DNA from: Luteitalea sp. TBR-22
Lineage (GTDB): Bacteria > Acidobacteriota > Vicinamibacteria > Vicinamibacterales > Vicinamibacteraceae
Direction: 5' to 3'
DNA: 64,000 nt
Assembly (NCBI RefSeq): GCF_016865485.1
Contig: NZ_AP024452.1
Span: 3,928,501-3,992,500, forward strand
Part shown: in pieces, positions 35,564-43,937 of the stretch
Layout of the letters: each line of letters begins with the position of its first letter
Position numbering within the stretch: the first letter of the stretch is position 1
Notes under the pieces: generated by a model
The model's database searches: none
The model's input: only the letters and a program-made list of their open reading frames with translations
Told to the model about the DNA's origin: nothing
Program-made: the position numbers and the translations under genes

Positions 35564-35830
35564 TCAGGCCTCGTGGGACGCCGAGGAGAAGTAGTTGGGC
35601 ACCGACCGGTTGGACCGGATGGTGGCGATGGCGTGCTTGAACACCATGTGGTCGGCGCCCTCGTGGTCGATCACGAGCGCGAACCGATCGAAGTTCTTGA
35701 TGCGGCCCTCGAGCACCTGCCCGTCCATCAGCCGGATCTGCACGACCAGCCGTTCGCGACGCGCCGAGTTCAGGAACACGTCCTGGATGTTGGGGGGCGC
35801 TGACGGCTTGGACTCGCGGTGGGTGGGCAT
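35564..35830 (-). CDS. hfq: RNA chaperone Hfq
   Basis: An 88-residue Sm-like protein. Sm1 is IQDVFLNSARRERLVVQIRL with the following MDGQVLEGRIKNFDRFALVI. Sm2 is HMVFKHAIATI, where the usual Tyr of YKH is Phe. The Gln of the proximal uridine pocket is present. There is a 13-residue N-terminal extension and a short tail, shorter than in enterobacteria. It follows miaA with a one-base TGATG overlap, the conserved miaA-hfq order. Confidence 0.95.
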   Translation of the reverse strand: MPTHRESKPSAPPNIQDVFLNSARRERLVVQIRLMDGQVLEGRIKNFDRFALVIDHEGADHMVFKHAIATIRSNRSVPNYFSSASHEA

Positions 35831-36789
35831 CAGCGGCTGGCTCCGTGCGACTCGATCAGGGCTCGGGCGGCGGTGAAGGTCTCCTCCCGTTCACCCGCGC
35901 CGTCCAACCATATCATCCCCGGTTCCTTCCTGAACCAGATCAGCTGGCGCCGCGCGTAGTGCCGGTTCTCGCGCACGATCAGCGCGCGCGTCTCGGCCTC
36001 GTCGCGCACGCCATCGAGCATCTCGAGGATCTGCCGGTACACGAGCCCGCCGAACGGATTGGCCTCGCGCGGGATGCCGGCGGCGAGGTTGTCGCGCACC
36101 TCCTGCACCACGCCGCGAGCCCACTGCGCGTCGACGCGACGCGCCACCCGCTCGGCAATCGCCTCCGACGGCAGGCGCAGCCCGAGGGCGCACACGTCGT
36201 ACTCGGGCAGCGGCGATCGGGTCTCGGCAAAGTGCGCCGAGAGCGGCCGCCCGGTGAGCAGCCACACCTCGAGCGCCCTCACGAGGCGCTTCTCGTCGCG
36301 CGGCATGATGCGCGCGGCCGACGCCGGATCGACGCGCCCGAGCACGCGGTGCAGGTGCTCGACGCCGCGGGCCACGGCCCGCGCATGCAGCCGCGCCCGC
36401 ACCTCGTCGTCGCGTCCGGGCCCGTCGAACAGGCCCGACACGAGGGCGCGGTAATAGAACCCCGTGCCGCCGACCAGGATCGGCAGGCGCCCGCGTGCCG
36501 AGATGTCGCGCACGACCGCCGCGGCCTCGCGGGCGAAGCGGGCCGCCGAGTAGACCTCGGTCGGATCGGCCACGTCGATCAGGTGATGGGGAACGCCCCG
36601 CTGTTCACCCATCGGCACCTTGTCGGTGCCGATGTCGAAGCGCCGGTAGACGGCGGTGGAGTCGCAGTTGACGATCTCGCCGCCGTACTCGGTGGCCAGG
36701 CGGATGCCGAGGGCACTCTTGCCCGTGGCGGTGGGCCCCAGCACCGCCAGCAGCAACGGGCGCCCCGTCGCGGAGCGGCGAACGCTCAC
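35830..36789 (-). CDS. miaA: tRNA dimethylallyltransferase
   Basis: A 319-residue enzyme that adds the dimethylallyl group to A37 of tRNAs reading UNN codons. The P-loop is LGPTATGKSALGIRLA, followed by GGEIVNCDSTAVYRRFDIGT with the catalytic Asp/Ser region. GGTGFYYRALVSGLFDGP and RQLIWFRKEPGMIWLD are family segments. GTG 36789 is the start. Coupled to hfq. Confidence 0.96.
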   Translation of the reverse strand: MSVRRSATGRPLLLAVLGPTATGKSALGIRLATEYGGEIVNCDSTAVYRRFDIGTDKVPMGEQRGVPHHLIDVADPTEVYSAARFAREAAAVVRDISARGRLPILVGGTGFYYRALVSGLFDGPGRDDEVRARLHARAVARGVEHLHRVLGRVDPASAARIMPRDEKRLVRALEVWLLTGRPLSAHFAETRSPLPEYDVCALGLRLPSEAIAERVARRVDAQWARGVVQEVRDNLAAGIPREANPFGGLVYRQILEMLDGVRDEAETRALIVRENRHYARRQLIWFRKEPGMIWLDGAGEREETFTAARALIESHGASR

Positions 36790-36842
36790 AGGTCGGCCGC
36801 GGCCTGCGACCGCGCCGCTGCCGACGACGGCCGGGTGGCTCG

Positions 36843-36863
36843 CCCTGAGCGGAGTCGAAGGAG
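36843..36863. repeat. CCCTGAGCGGAGTCGAAGGAG motif (dispersed-repeat type)
   Basis: The gap between miaA and the TonB gene contains CCTGAGCGGAGTCGAAGG, which resembles a short repeat scattered through many bacterial genomes. Only one clear copy is present in this window, so its repetitive nature here is inference. Confidence 0.35.
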
Positions 36864-36932
36864 TTCCCCGGCCCTACCGATGAAGAATGGACACACGCGT
36901 CCCTGCCTGGGCTTGCCTGCGCGCCGCCTCCC

Positions 36933-38015
36933 TCATTGCGAGGGCGGTTGCTCGTTGTAGTAGAAGGTGACCGTGAAGAACGCCGGCGGCGACGGGTACT
37001 CCGGCGGCAGCGGCGTCGTCGGGTTGGACCACTGCAGCGAGTTGGCCGCGGCGCGGTCGAAGGCGTCGATGCCCGAGGGCTGCTTGATCGCGATGTCGGT
37101 GATGCGGCCGTCCTTGTGGACGTTGAAGGTCACCACGACGTGCCCGCGCATCACCATGGCGGCTTCGGGAATCAACCAGTTGCGCTTGATCTGCGCCACG
37201 AAGCGGCGGATCCACGGCCCGAACTCGACGCCCTTGGTGTCGAACTGGATGTAGGGCCCGAAGGGCGAGTTGCCGCCATTGGGGTTGTTGAAGGCCTCGT
37301 TCTGGACGTACTTCTCGAGGTTCTTCAGGGCCTGCCCCAGCGAGCCCCCCGGCGGCCGCATGGCGGGGGTGGCCGAGGCCGGACTGTTGCGGGCCTGCGG
37401 GTTGGCGACCACCCCGGTGTCGCCGCGGGCGAGCAGGCCGGACTGGCCGTCGCGCACGTTGACGCCGTCGGTGGAGGCGGGATTCTGCGAGGGCGTCGCC
37501 TGGTTCTGCGGCGGCGTCGGCTGGGCCGCCCTGGCCTGCTGCGCCGGCATCTCGCGCGGGGACTCGGAGGGCTCGGGGGCCGGCCCCTTGCCGCGCGCGA
37601 GATCCTTGGCCGATTGCTTCTCGACGAACTCCAGCGAGTTGCCGCGCGAGAACGGCTGGTCGTTGGTCGCGTTGGGCGCCCGCTGCATCGTCTGCGCCAC
37701 GCGGTCCTGATCGGCCAGCGACGCCGTGTCCTTCGGCCGCGCCGCCTTCATGTCGATCTTCGGCTGCACGAACACGAAGCGGGGCTGCTGACGTTGCTGC
37801 TGCATGGCCAGCGCCTGCTGGCGCTCGATCTCGGCCTGCTGCTGCTCGGCCTGCTGCATCAGCAACTGCTTGACGAACGGGATTTCGGGGGCGAACAGCA
37901 GGAGGAGGAACAGCCCGACGTGCAGGAACACCGACAGGAGCACGGCCTCGCGCCGTGACATCGCCGAGTCCATGCTCGGCGGTTCGGGTCGGTGATCCTC
38001 GAAATCGATGTACAT
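36933..38015 (-). CDS. TonB/TolA-like energy transducer
   Basis: A 360-residue protein with one N-terminal TM helix (AVLLSVFLHVGLFLLLLFAPE), then a Gln-rich coiled coil (QQAEQQQAEIERQQALAMQQ). A Pro/Gln/Ala-rich periplasmic spacer follows. The C-terminal domain is TonB-like (QIKRNWLIPEAAMVMRGHVV, then VHKDGRITDIAIKQPSGIDA, ending in FTVTFYYNE). It would link proton-motive force to outer-membrane transporters or stabilise the envelope as TolA does. No exbBD or tolQR lies nearby. ATG 38015 follows a TATACT box by 12 nt. Confidence 0.85.
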   Translation of the reverse strand: MYIDFEDHRPEPPSMDSAMSRREAVLLSVFLHVGLFLLLLFAPEIPFVKQLLMQQAEQQQAEIERQQALAMQQQRQQPRFVFVQPKIDMKAARPKDTASLADQDRVAQTMQRAPNATNDQPFSRGNSLEFVEKQSAKDLARGKGPAPEPSESPREMPAQQARAAQPTPPQNQATPSQNPASTDGVNVRDGQSGLLARGDTGVVANPQARNSPASATPAMRPPGGSLGQALKNLEKYVQNEAFNNPNGGNSPFGPYIQFDTKGVEFGPWIRRFVAQIKRNWLIPEAAMVMRGHVVVTFNVHKDGRITDIAIKQPSGIDAFDRAAANSLQWSNPTTPLPPEYPSPPAFFTVTFYYNEQPPSQ

Positions 38016-38027
38016 CCGGTCAGTTCA

Positions 38028-38033
38028 AGTATA
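38028..38033 (-). promoter_or_regulatory. -10 box (TATACT) of TonB-like gene
   Basis: TATACT on the minus strand ends 12 nt before the ATG, leaving a leader of only about 6 nt. This is similar to leuS. Confidence 0.45.
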
Positions 38034-38090
38034 GAGGTTCGAGGCCAGACGCGCCTGACCGGGGGCCGAGAAGTGCCGTGCGCGCCGCCC

Positions 38091-38852
38091 TCAGGCGGGC
38101 CGCTCGGCAACGTAGAGATAGACGACGCCGAACGTCAAAGGGACGGCCTCGCAGCGGGTCAAGCCGGCAGCCTGCAGTTGGGCGACGAACTCGGCCGGCG
38201 GCGTGAAGCTCTCGACCGATGCCGGAAGATAGGCGTAGGCCTCGCCGTGCCGCGAGACCAGCCGGCCGAGGCGCGGCAGGACGTTGCGGAAGTACCACAG
38301 GTAGCCGGCCCGGATCAGCGGCTGCTGCGGCGTGGAGAACTCCAGGATGGCCAGGCGCCCTCCCGGCTTCAGCACCCGCGCCACCTCCCGAAGGGCCACA
38401 CCCGCGTCCTGGACGTTGCGGATGCCGAAGGCGATGGTGACCGCATCCATGGAGGCCGACCGCGCCGGCAGCCGCATCGCATCGCCGCGCACCAGCGGGA
38501 TGACCGCGGCCCGCCCCTCGTCGCGCAGCTTGCGCTTGCCCACCTTGAGCATCTCGGCCGAGAAGTCGACGCCGAGCACGCGGCGGGCCAGCCGCCGCCT
38601 GACCATCGTCCGGGCGACGTCGCACGTGCCGGTGCACAGATCGAGCACCTGCTCCCGTCCCGTCAGCTTCAGGCGCCGCACGGCGCGCCAGCGCCAGTAG
38701 AGGTCCTGCCCGCCGCTCAGCACGTGGTTCAGCAGGTCGTAGCGGCCGGCGATCTCGTCGAACATGCCGGCGATCTTGGCCGGGGCCTTGCCGGTGTCCG
38801 GGGTCACGCCGCCGTAGGTGGTCGACGCGGCCCGTTCGGTGGTGCTGGTCAT
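38091..38852 (-). CDS. menG: demethylmenaquinone methyltransferase (UbiE/MenG)
   Basis: A 253-residue SAM methyltransferase. UbiE motifs are present: GMFDEIAGRYDLLNHVLSGG, VLDLCTGTCDVARTM for SAM binding, DAVTIAFGIRNVQDAGVALR, and ILEFSTPQQPLIRAGYLWYF. It performs the last C-methylation of (demethyl)menaquinone. The start ATG 38852 overlaps the ubiX stop by 4 bp. Because the neighbours are futalosine-pathway genes, menaquinone rather than ubiquinone is the likely product. Confidence 0.93.
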   Translation of the reverse strand: MTSTTERAASTTYGGVTPDTGKAPAKIAGMFDEIAGRYDLLNHVLSGGQDLYWRWRAVRRLKLTGREQVLDLCTGTCDVARTMVRRRLARRVLGVDFSAEMLKVGKRKLRDEGRAAVIPLVRGDAMRLPARSASMDAVTIAFGIRNVQDAGVALREVARVLKPGGRLAILEFSTPQQPLIRAGYLWYFRNVLPRLGRLVSRHGEAYAYLPASVESFTPPAEFVAQLQAAGLTRCEAVPLTFGVVYLYVAERPA

Positions 38853-39478
38853 TCGCGGTCCGCCTGCGGGTCCCACATGGGATAGAGCTGGTGGTCGATG
38901 CGCAGCAAGGACAGGACGCGCCCGGCCATGAAGTCGGCAAGGTCGCTGATCGACTGCGGACGCTGGTAGAAGCCCGGCATCGCCGGCATGACGGTGGCGC
39001 CGGCTTCGGCGCACAGCACCATGTTCTTCAGCTGGGGCAGGCTGAGCGGCGTCTCGCGCGGCACGATGATCAGCGGGCGGCGTTCCTTGAGCATCACGTC
39101 GGCGGCCCGCTCGACCAGCGAGCGCGACAGCCCGTGCGCGATGGCGGCCATCGTCTTCATCGAGCAGGGCACGATCACCATCGCGTCGGCGCCCTTGCTG
39201 CCGCTGGCGATGCGCGAGCCGAGGTCCTTGTTGCTGTGGAGCACCCAGCCGCCGCGGCGGACGCCCTCGCCCCAGGTCTCCTCGAGGTAGGCCTGCAGGC
39301 GATCGACGCGCGCCGTGGCGCCGAGCTCGTCGACGAGCAGGCGCCGGCCGTACTCGGTGATCACCAGGTCGACGTGCTGCCCGTGCTGCAGCAGCGCCGA
39401 CAGGGTGCGCATCGCGTAGAGCGCCCCGCTGGCGCCGGTGACGGCAAGCACGATGCGTCGCGTGGTCTCAACCGACAT
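38849..39478 (-). CDS. ubiX: flavin prenyltransferase UbiX (MqnM-type)
   Basis: A 209-residue flavoprotein that prenylates FMN to make the cofactor of UbiD-type decarboxylases. Motifs: VLAVTGASGALYAMRTLSAL for FMN binding, VIVPCSMKTMAAIAHGLSRS, and RRPLIIVPRETPLSLPQLKN. In the futalosine route a UbiX/UbiD pair acts on 1,4-dihydroxy-6-naphthoate derivatives. The partner UbiD homologue is not in this window. It overlaps ubiA by 11 bp at its 5' end. Confidence 0.94.
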   Translation of the reverse strand: MSVETTRRIVLAVTGASGALYAMRTLSALLQHGQHVDLVITEYGRRLLVDELGATARVDRLQAYLEETWGEGVRRGGWVLHSNKDLGSRIASGSKGADAMVIVPCSMKTMAAIAHGLSRSLVERAADVMLKERRPLIIVPRETPLSLPQLKNMVLCAEAGATVMPAMPGFYQRPQSISDLADFMAGRVLSLLRIDHQLYPMWDPQADRE

Positions 39479-40334
39479 AGATGCTCAATCCCGTGGTGGC
39501 GAGGTACAGCAGGCCCACCCAACCGTTCATGTCGAAGGCGCGCTTGACCTGCGACAGGTCCGACGCGCTCACCAGCGACTGCTCGAAGACCAACAGCCCG
39601 GCGACCAGCGCCACGCCACCCTGGTACACGGCGCCGAGCCCGGCGACGACACCGAGCAGCGCGAGGCTGGCGACGGTGATCACGTGCAGGGCCCGCGAGA
39701 TGGCGATCGACTGCGCGACGCCGAAGCGCACCGGAATCGAGCGCAGCCCGTGGGCCCGGTCGAACTCGAGGTCCTGGCAGGCGTACAGCACGTCGAAGCC
39801 GCCCACCCAGCTGCCGATCGCCAGCCCGAGCAGCACCGGCTGCCACGACGGGCCGCCGCCCGACGCGATCCACCCGCCGACCGGCGCCACGGCCATCGCC
39901 AAACCCAGGAAGAACTGCGTCGCCCAGGTGTAGCGCTTGGCGAGCGAGTACCAGAAGACGATGGCGAGCGCGACCGGGGCGAGCGCGAGGCAGAGCGGGC
40001 TGATGCGCGCGCACACCAGCAGGAACACGACGCTGGTCACCACGAGGAACACGACCGCCTCGGTGCGCGACATCGCGCCCCGCGGGATCTCGCGACTGGC
40101 CGTCCGCGGGTTCAGCGCGTCGTAGTGCGCGTCCACGAGGCGGTTGAAGGCCATCGCCGCGCTGCGGGCCGCCACCATCGCCGCGACGATCCAGCCCACC
40201 CGCGCCCACGTCATGGGCACCAGACGGCTCGCGAGCAGCGCGCCCACGAGGGCGAACGGCAGCGCGAACACCGTGTGGCTGAAGCGCACGAACCCGAGGT
40301 AGGTGCGCAGACGGGACAGGGGATCAGGGGTCAA
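39468..40334 (-). CDS. ubiA: UbiA-family prenyltransferase (MqnP-type)
   Basis: A 288-residue polytopic membrane enzyme with about eight helices. The two Asp-rich prenyl-diphosphate motifs appear as AFNRLVDAHYDALNPRTASR and ACQDLEFDRAHGLRSIPVRF. It would attach the isoprenoid chain to the naphthoate ring in menaquinone synthesis. The likely start is TTG 40334, supplied by the GGCTCAA repeat sequence on the opposite strand; the real start may lie a few codons further in. It overlaps ubiX, and mqnX lies upstream. Confidence 0.93.
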   Translation of the reverse strand: MTPDPLSRLRTYLGFVRFSHTVFALPFALVGALLASRLVPMTWARVGWIVAAMVAARSAAMAFNRLVDAHYDALNPRTASREIPRGAMSRTEAVVFLVVTSVVFLLVCARISPLCLALAPVALAIVFWYSLAKRYTWATQFFLGLAMAVAPVGGWIASGGGPSWQPVLLGLAIGSWVGGFDVLYACQDLEFDRAHGLRSIPVRFGVAQSIAISRALHVITVASLALLGVVAGLGAVYQGGVALVAGLLVFEQSLVSASDLSQVKRAFDMNGWVGLLYLATTGLSIYVG

Positions 40335-40463
40335 GGCTCAGGGCTCAGGAAGCAGACTCTCGGGTTTCGGCGTTCGGCTTACGGATCTCCCAGCGGGATC
40401 CATCTGCGGCTCAGTGTCCGCTGTCGACTCCCGACTGCCGATTCCCGACTCCCGCCACCAGCG
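40331..40463. repeat. mixed heptamer-derived sequence between mqnX and ubiA
   Basis: AAGGCTCAGGGCTCAGGAAGCA lies at the ubiA start (the motif is given here as overlapping GGCTCAG units), and CTCCCGACTGCCGATTCC-type sequence related to the GGCAGTC family lies near 40427-40463. The latter encodes the last residues of mqnX (NRQSGVDSGH). Confidence 0.65.
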
Positions 40464-41724
40464 TATCCAACCAACGCAGGTCGGAGGTGTCGGCCGCGTC
40501 GGCGACCAACCATTCTTCCACGTCCTCGACGTCGGCGGGAGGGACGCGCACCACCGCCCGGCTCGAGGCGCCCGGCGCCAACACGCCGAGGTGGTCCAGG
40601 CCGAGCGCCTGCGCGCCGCCGAGGGTCGCCGCACGGAGCAGGGTCGCGGCTGGCACGGCCGGCGCGGCCGCCCGCAAGGCCGCCAGTTCCGCGAACACGT
40701 TGAGGTCGGCGACGCTGGACAGGCTGTCGGTGCCGACGGCCAGCCGCACGCCCGCCGCCACCGCGTCCGCTACAGGAGGGACGCCTGCCCCGACCCATCG
40801 GTTGCTGCGCGGGCACAACACGAGCGTGGCGCCGACACCCGCGAGGACGTCGAGTTCGGGTCGCGTGAGCTGGGTGCCGTGCACGACGAGCAGGTCGCGG
40901 TGCAGGGCGCCGAGCTGCTGCAGGTAGGTCACCGGGGCCACCCCGGGAGCCTGCCAGTCGGGATCCCAGCTCCCGAGATCGGTCAGGAGGTCGCGGAAGG
41001 GCCCGGTGCCGCTGGACAGGAACTCGAGTTCCTCAGGTGACTCGGCCAGGTGGATGGAAGAGACCGGGCAGGCGGGCTGCTCGCGCGTCATGAACCACGT
41101 GACCGGCCGCCCTGGAGAGAGCGCCCCGATCAGCGGCGCCGACGTGGAGTACGGCGCGTGCGGCGCCACCGACGCGATGACGCGGGCACATCCCTCTTCC
41201 GCCAGGCGCCCCTGGGCAGTCATGGCGCCGAGCCGTGTCTCGCTCGCGATGCGCCCGGCATCATCGGCCTTGAATCCCAGCGCCTCGCGGAAGTGGATGC
41301 CCGACAGCGAGGAGGCGGCGAGCGGACCGATGGCCGCGTCCGTGTTGCCGATGTCGCCCACGGCGGCCGTGCCCGCCGTCTCGGCGCTGGCAATGGCCGT
41401 CGCGGCAGCCTCCACCACCTCACCCATCGTGGTGGGCGCACCGAACCGCACGCCGAGCATCGCGCGCACCCAGGCCACGAAGCTGCTGGCGGGCGGTACC
41501 CGGCCCGCCAGGTGCGACAGCTCCAGGTGCGTGTGTGCGTTGACCAGGCCAGGCAGGATCGCGGCGTGGCCGAGGTCGATCGTGGTGGCGGGCACCGGCC
41601 CCGGCGCGCCCGCCGCGCCGACGCCGACGATCTCCCCGCGCGTCGGGTCGACGTCGACCCACCCGTCACGAATGACCGGCGCGGCAATCGGCAGGACCCA
41701 GCGGGCGTGGACGCGGATGATCAT
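40411..41724 (-). CDS. mqnX: amidohydrolase, aminodeoxyfutalosine deaminase-like (MqnX)
   Basis: A 437-residue metal-dependent amidohydrolase. The N-terminal metal site is LPGLVNAHTHLELSHLAGRV; further ligands are VAPHAPYSTSAPLI, SSIHLAESPEELEF and VVHGTQ. LAVGTDSLSSVADLNVFAEL carries the last Asp. The best functional guess is the aminodeoxyfutalosine deaminase of the modified futalosine pathway, because it sits between ubiA and mqnA-mqnC; the family also includes chlorohydrolases and guanine deaminases. The C-terminus (NRQSGVDSGH) is read from repeat DNA. ATG 41724. Confidence 0.8.
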   Translation of the reverse strand: MIIRVHARWVLPIAAPVIRDGWVDVDPTRGEIVGVGAAGAPGPVPATTIDLGHAAILPGLVNAHTHLELSHLAGRVPPASSFVAWVRAMLGVRFGAPTTMGEVVEAAATAIASAETAGTAAVGDIGNTDAAIGPLAASSLSGIHFREALGFKADDAGRIASETRLGAMTAQGRLAEEGCARVIASVAPHAPYSTSAPLIGALSPGRPVTWFMTREQPACPVSSIHLAESPEELEFLSSGTGPFRDLLTDLGSWDPDWQAPGVAPVTYLQQLGALHRDLLVVHGTQLTRPELDVLAGVGATLVLCPRSNRWVGAGVPPVADAVAAGVRLAVGTDSLSSVADLNVFAELAALRAAAPAVPAATLLRAATLGGAQALGLDHLGVLAPGASSRAVVRVPPADVEDVEEWLVADAADTSDLRWLDTLVAGVGNRQSGVDSGH

Positions 41725-41780
41725 GGAGTTGTAGCCGTCGACCTTCAGGTCGGCGGTCAGTGATGGTTCCCTCAGCCTCC

Positions 41781-41802
41781 GCGTCGAGCTGAAGCTCGAC
41801 GC
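41781..41802. repeat. perfect 10-bp palindrome (GCGTCGAGCT-GA-AGCTCGACGC)
   Basis: GCGTCGAGCT and AGCTCGACGC form a perfect inverted repeat with a 2-bp centre in the gap between mqnX and the mqnA-mqnC gene. It could fold as a cruciform or hairpin. Similar sequences occur as intergenic repeats in other bacteria. Confidence 0.6.
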
Positions 41803-41833
41803 CCACGAACTGTCGGGGAGCCCCGGCCCTCAC

Positions 41834-41860
41834 CGTCGGCCAAGGTCGACGCCTACACCT
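41834..41860. repeat. second copy of AGGTGTAGGCGTCG palindromic element
   Basis: On the minus strand AGGTGTAGGC is followed by GTCGACC-TT-GGCCGAC, one mismatch from a palindrome. It matches the element at 15452-15479 and overlaps the end of the mqnC reading frame, supplying its TAG stop codon from GTGTAGGC. Confidence 0.7.
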
Positions 41861-43937
41861 GCGGAACCTGCGCGCGGCGCTCGCGCTCGGCGCGCGTGCG
41901 CGCCTCGTACGCGGCCAGTTCGGCCGGCATCAGGTCGGCGCCGTCCTTCTTCGCGACGTCGAGCGACAACCGGCGCGGCACGGCCCGTTCGCGGAACACC
42001 GGCTGCCCCACCAGGTCGTAGTGCATGTTCCGGCGCATCGCCGTGAAGCCCATGTTCTCGATGTTGCGGACGATCTCGACTTCGTCCATGCAGTAGCTCG
42101 CGCCGGCGGCCCGCACGACGTTCTCCTCGATCATCACGCTGCCCATGTCGTTGGCGCCGAACGCGAGGCTCAACTGCCCGACCTTGCCGCCCTGGGTCAC
42201 CCACGACGCCTGCAGGTTGTCGAAGTTGTCGAGCACGATGCGCGCCAGGGCGAGCGTGCGCAGGTACTCGACCCCGGTGAGCTCCACGCCCGCGAGCTCG
42301 GTGTGATCGGGCTGGTAGCTCCACGTGATGAACGCGGTGAAGCCACCGGTCTCGTCCTGCAGGGTGCGGAGCCGCATCATGTGCTCGATGCGCTCCTCGG
42401 GCGTCTCGACGCTCCCGTACATCATGGTCGCCGTGGTGCGCAGCCCCTGCAGGTGCACCTCGCGCATCACGCCCAGCCACTCGTCAGCGGTGGCTTTCCC
42501 GTAGCAGTTCAGCAGCTTGCGGACGCGGTCGACGAGGATCTCGGCGCCACCACCGGGAACGCTGTCGAGTCCGGCGGCGATCAGCCGCGACACGACCTCG
42601 GGCACCGGCAGCTTCGACATCCGCGAGATGTGCAGGATCTCGGGCGGCGACAGCGCGTGCAGGCGGAACGTCGGGTACTGCGCCTTGACGGCGCGGAACA
42701 GGTCCTCGTACCAGGCCAGCGGGATGTCGGGGTTGTGCCCGCCCTGGAGCAGCAGCTGGTTGCCGCCGACGCTGATCGTCTCGTCGATCTTGGCAAACAG
42801 CTCCTCGCGCGAGAGCACGTAGCCGTCGGGGCTGCCGACCGTGCGGTAGAACGCGCAGAAGTTGCAGCGCGCCACGCACACGTTGGTGTAGTTGACGTTG
42901 CGGTCGATGATGTATGTCACCACCCGCTCGGGATGGCGGCGGGCACGAATCGCGTCGGCCAGGCGGCCGAGTTGCCACGTGCTCGCGTCGCGGTACAGCA
43001 CCAGCGCCTCGTCGGCGTCGATGCGCTCGCCGCGCTCCACCTTCTCCACAATGGCCTGCAGCGACATCTGCCTCGTGCCCTTCCCTGCTGTCGACATGCC
43101 CACCTGCTCCCCCACCTGGGACCGGACCGCGGCCGGCACGCCCAGGGCCTCGACGGCGCGCAGCACGTCGGGGCGCTGCGGCGCGAGACCGTCGGCCATG
43201 GCGAGGGTGAGATAGCGCGAGAGGCCCCGGAGGGCGCCCTCGTCCAGATCGTACCGAATGTTGTGGCGCAGGTACTGCTCGAGACCGGCCGCGCGCTCCG
43301 TCCGGGCACCGGCCTCGGCCCGCGCCAGTGCCTCGATCGCCTCGACGCCGGCCCGCCGCGCCTCGTGCAGCCGCGTCACCAGCGCCGGGCTGATGACTCC
43401 CGGCCGCGCAATCCACGTCGCGAACACGAAGGGCAGCCCGGTGAACGCCTTCCACGCCTCACCGAGGTCGATCTTCTGCGCCCCCAGCGCCTCGTAGGGC
43501 GCCTCGAGCGCCGGGTCGCCGATCACCAGTGCAGCATCGGCCACCGACAGCATCGCGGCCAGATCCGGCGTCGCATCGACGAAGGTCGGCGCAATCCCGA
43601 AGTGATGGCGGCACAGCACGCGCAGCAGGCCGACCGAGCTGCGGGAGCTCACGTCGAGGGCGATGCTGCGGACCTGCGGCACCGGCACGCGCGTGAACAG
43701 CGCCACCGACTGCACCGGGCCGTCGCAGGCAATCGCCAGGCCCGGCACGATGTCGTAGGCAACCCGGCCGCGCAGCAGCTCGATCACCGGCACCAGGCCG
43801 AGGTCGATCTCGCCGGCATGCAGCAGGGCCGCGCACCTCGACGGCACGTCGAGGCGCACCGCGAACTGCGGGTCGCGGTCGAGGCCGTACTCGAGGGGCC
43901 GGGCGTTGAGGAACCCGACCGCGCCGACCCTGATCAC
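41853..43937 (-). CDS. mqnA-mqnC: fused chorismate dehydratase (MqnA) - dehypoxanthine futalosine cyclase (MqnC)
   Basis: A single 694-residue reading frame. Residues 1-280 are MqnA: IRVGAVGFLNARPLEYGLDR, then GEIDLGLVPVIELLRGRVAY, then RSIALDVSSRSSVGLLRVLC. MqnA makes 3-[(1-carboxyvinyl)oxy]benzoate from chorismate. Residues 281-694 are MqnC, a radical-SAM enzyme with the cluster motif CVARCNFC (Cys 354, 358, 361), then GGHNPDIPLAWYEDLF and WSYQPDHTELAG. No stop separates them; the junction is around VGEQVGMSTAGKG. An internal ATG at 43097 has AGGTGG upstream and could also yield free MqnC. GTG 43937 overlaps the mqnE-like stop. Confidence 0.92.
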   Translation of the reverse strand: MIRVGAVGFLNARPLEYGLDRDPQFAVRLDVPSRCAALLHAGEIDLGLVPVIELLRGRVAYDIVPGLAIACDGPVQSVALFTRVPVPQVRSIALDVSSRSSVGLLRVLCRHHFGIAPTFVDATPDLAAMLSVADAALVIGDPALEAPYEALGAQKIDLGEAWKAFTGLPFVFATWIARPGVISPALVTRLHEARRAGVEAIEALARAEAGARTERAAGLEQYLRHNIRYDLDEGALRGLSRYLTLAMADGLAPQRPDVLRAVEALGVPAAVRSQVGEQVGMSTAGKGTRQMSLQAIVEKVERGERIDADEALVLYRDASTWQLGRLADAIRARRHPERVVTYIIDRNVNYTNVCVARCNFCAFYRTVGSPDGYVLSREELFAKIDETISVGGNQLLLQGGHNPDIPLAWYEDLFRAVKAQYPTFRLHALSPPEILHISRMSKLPVPEVVSRLIAAGLDSVPGGGAEILVDRVRKLLNCYGKATADEWLGVMREVHLQGLRTTATMMYGSVETPEERIEHMMRLRTLQDETGGFTAFITWSYQPDHTELAGVELTGVEYLRTLALARIVLDNFDNLQASWVTQGGKVGQLSLAFGANDMGSVMIEENVVRAAGASYCMDEVEIVRNIENMGFTAMRRNMHYDLVGQPVFRERAVPRRLSLDVAKKDGADLMPAELAAYEARTRAERERRAQVPQV

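Noticed and set aside
43090-43110. Separate mqnC gene starting at ATG 43097
   Set aside because: There is no stop codon between the mqnA part and this ATG, so at least part of the product must be fused. Internal initiation remains possible and is noted with the fusion.
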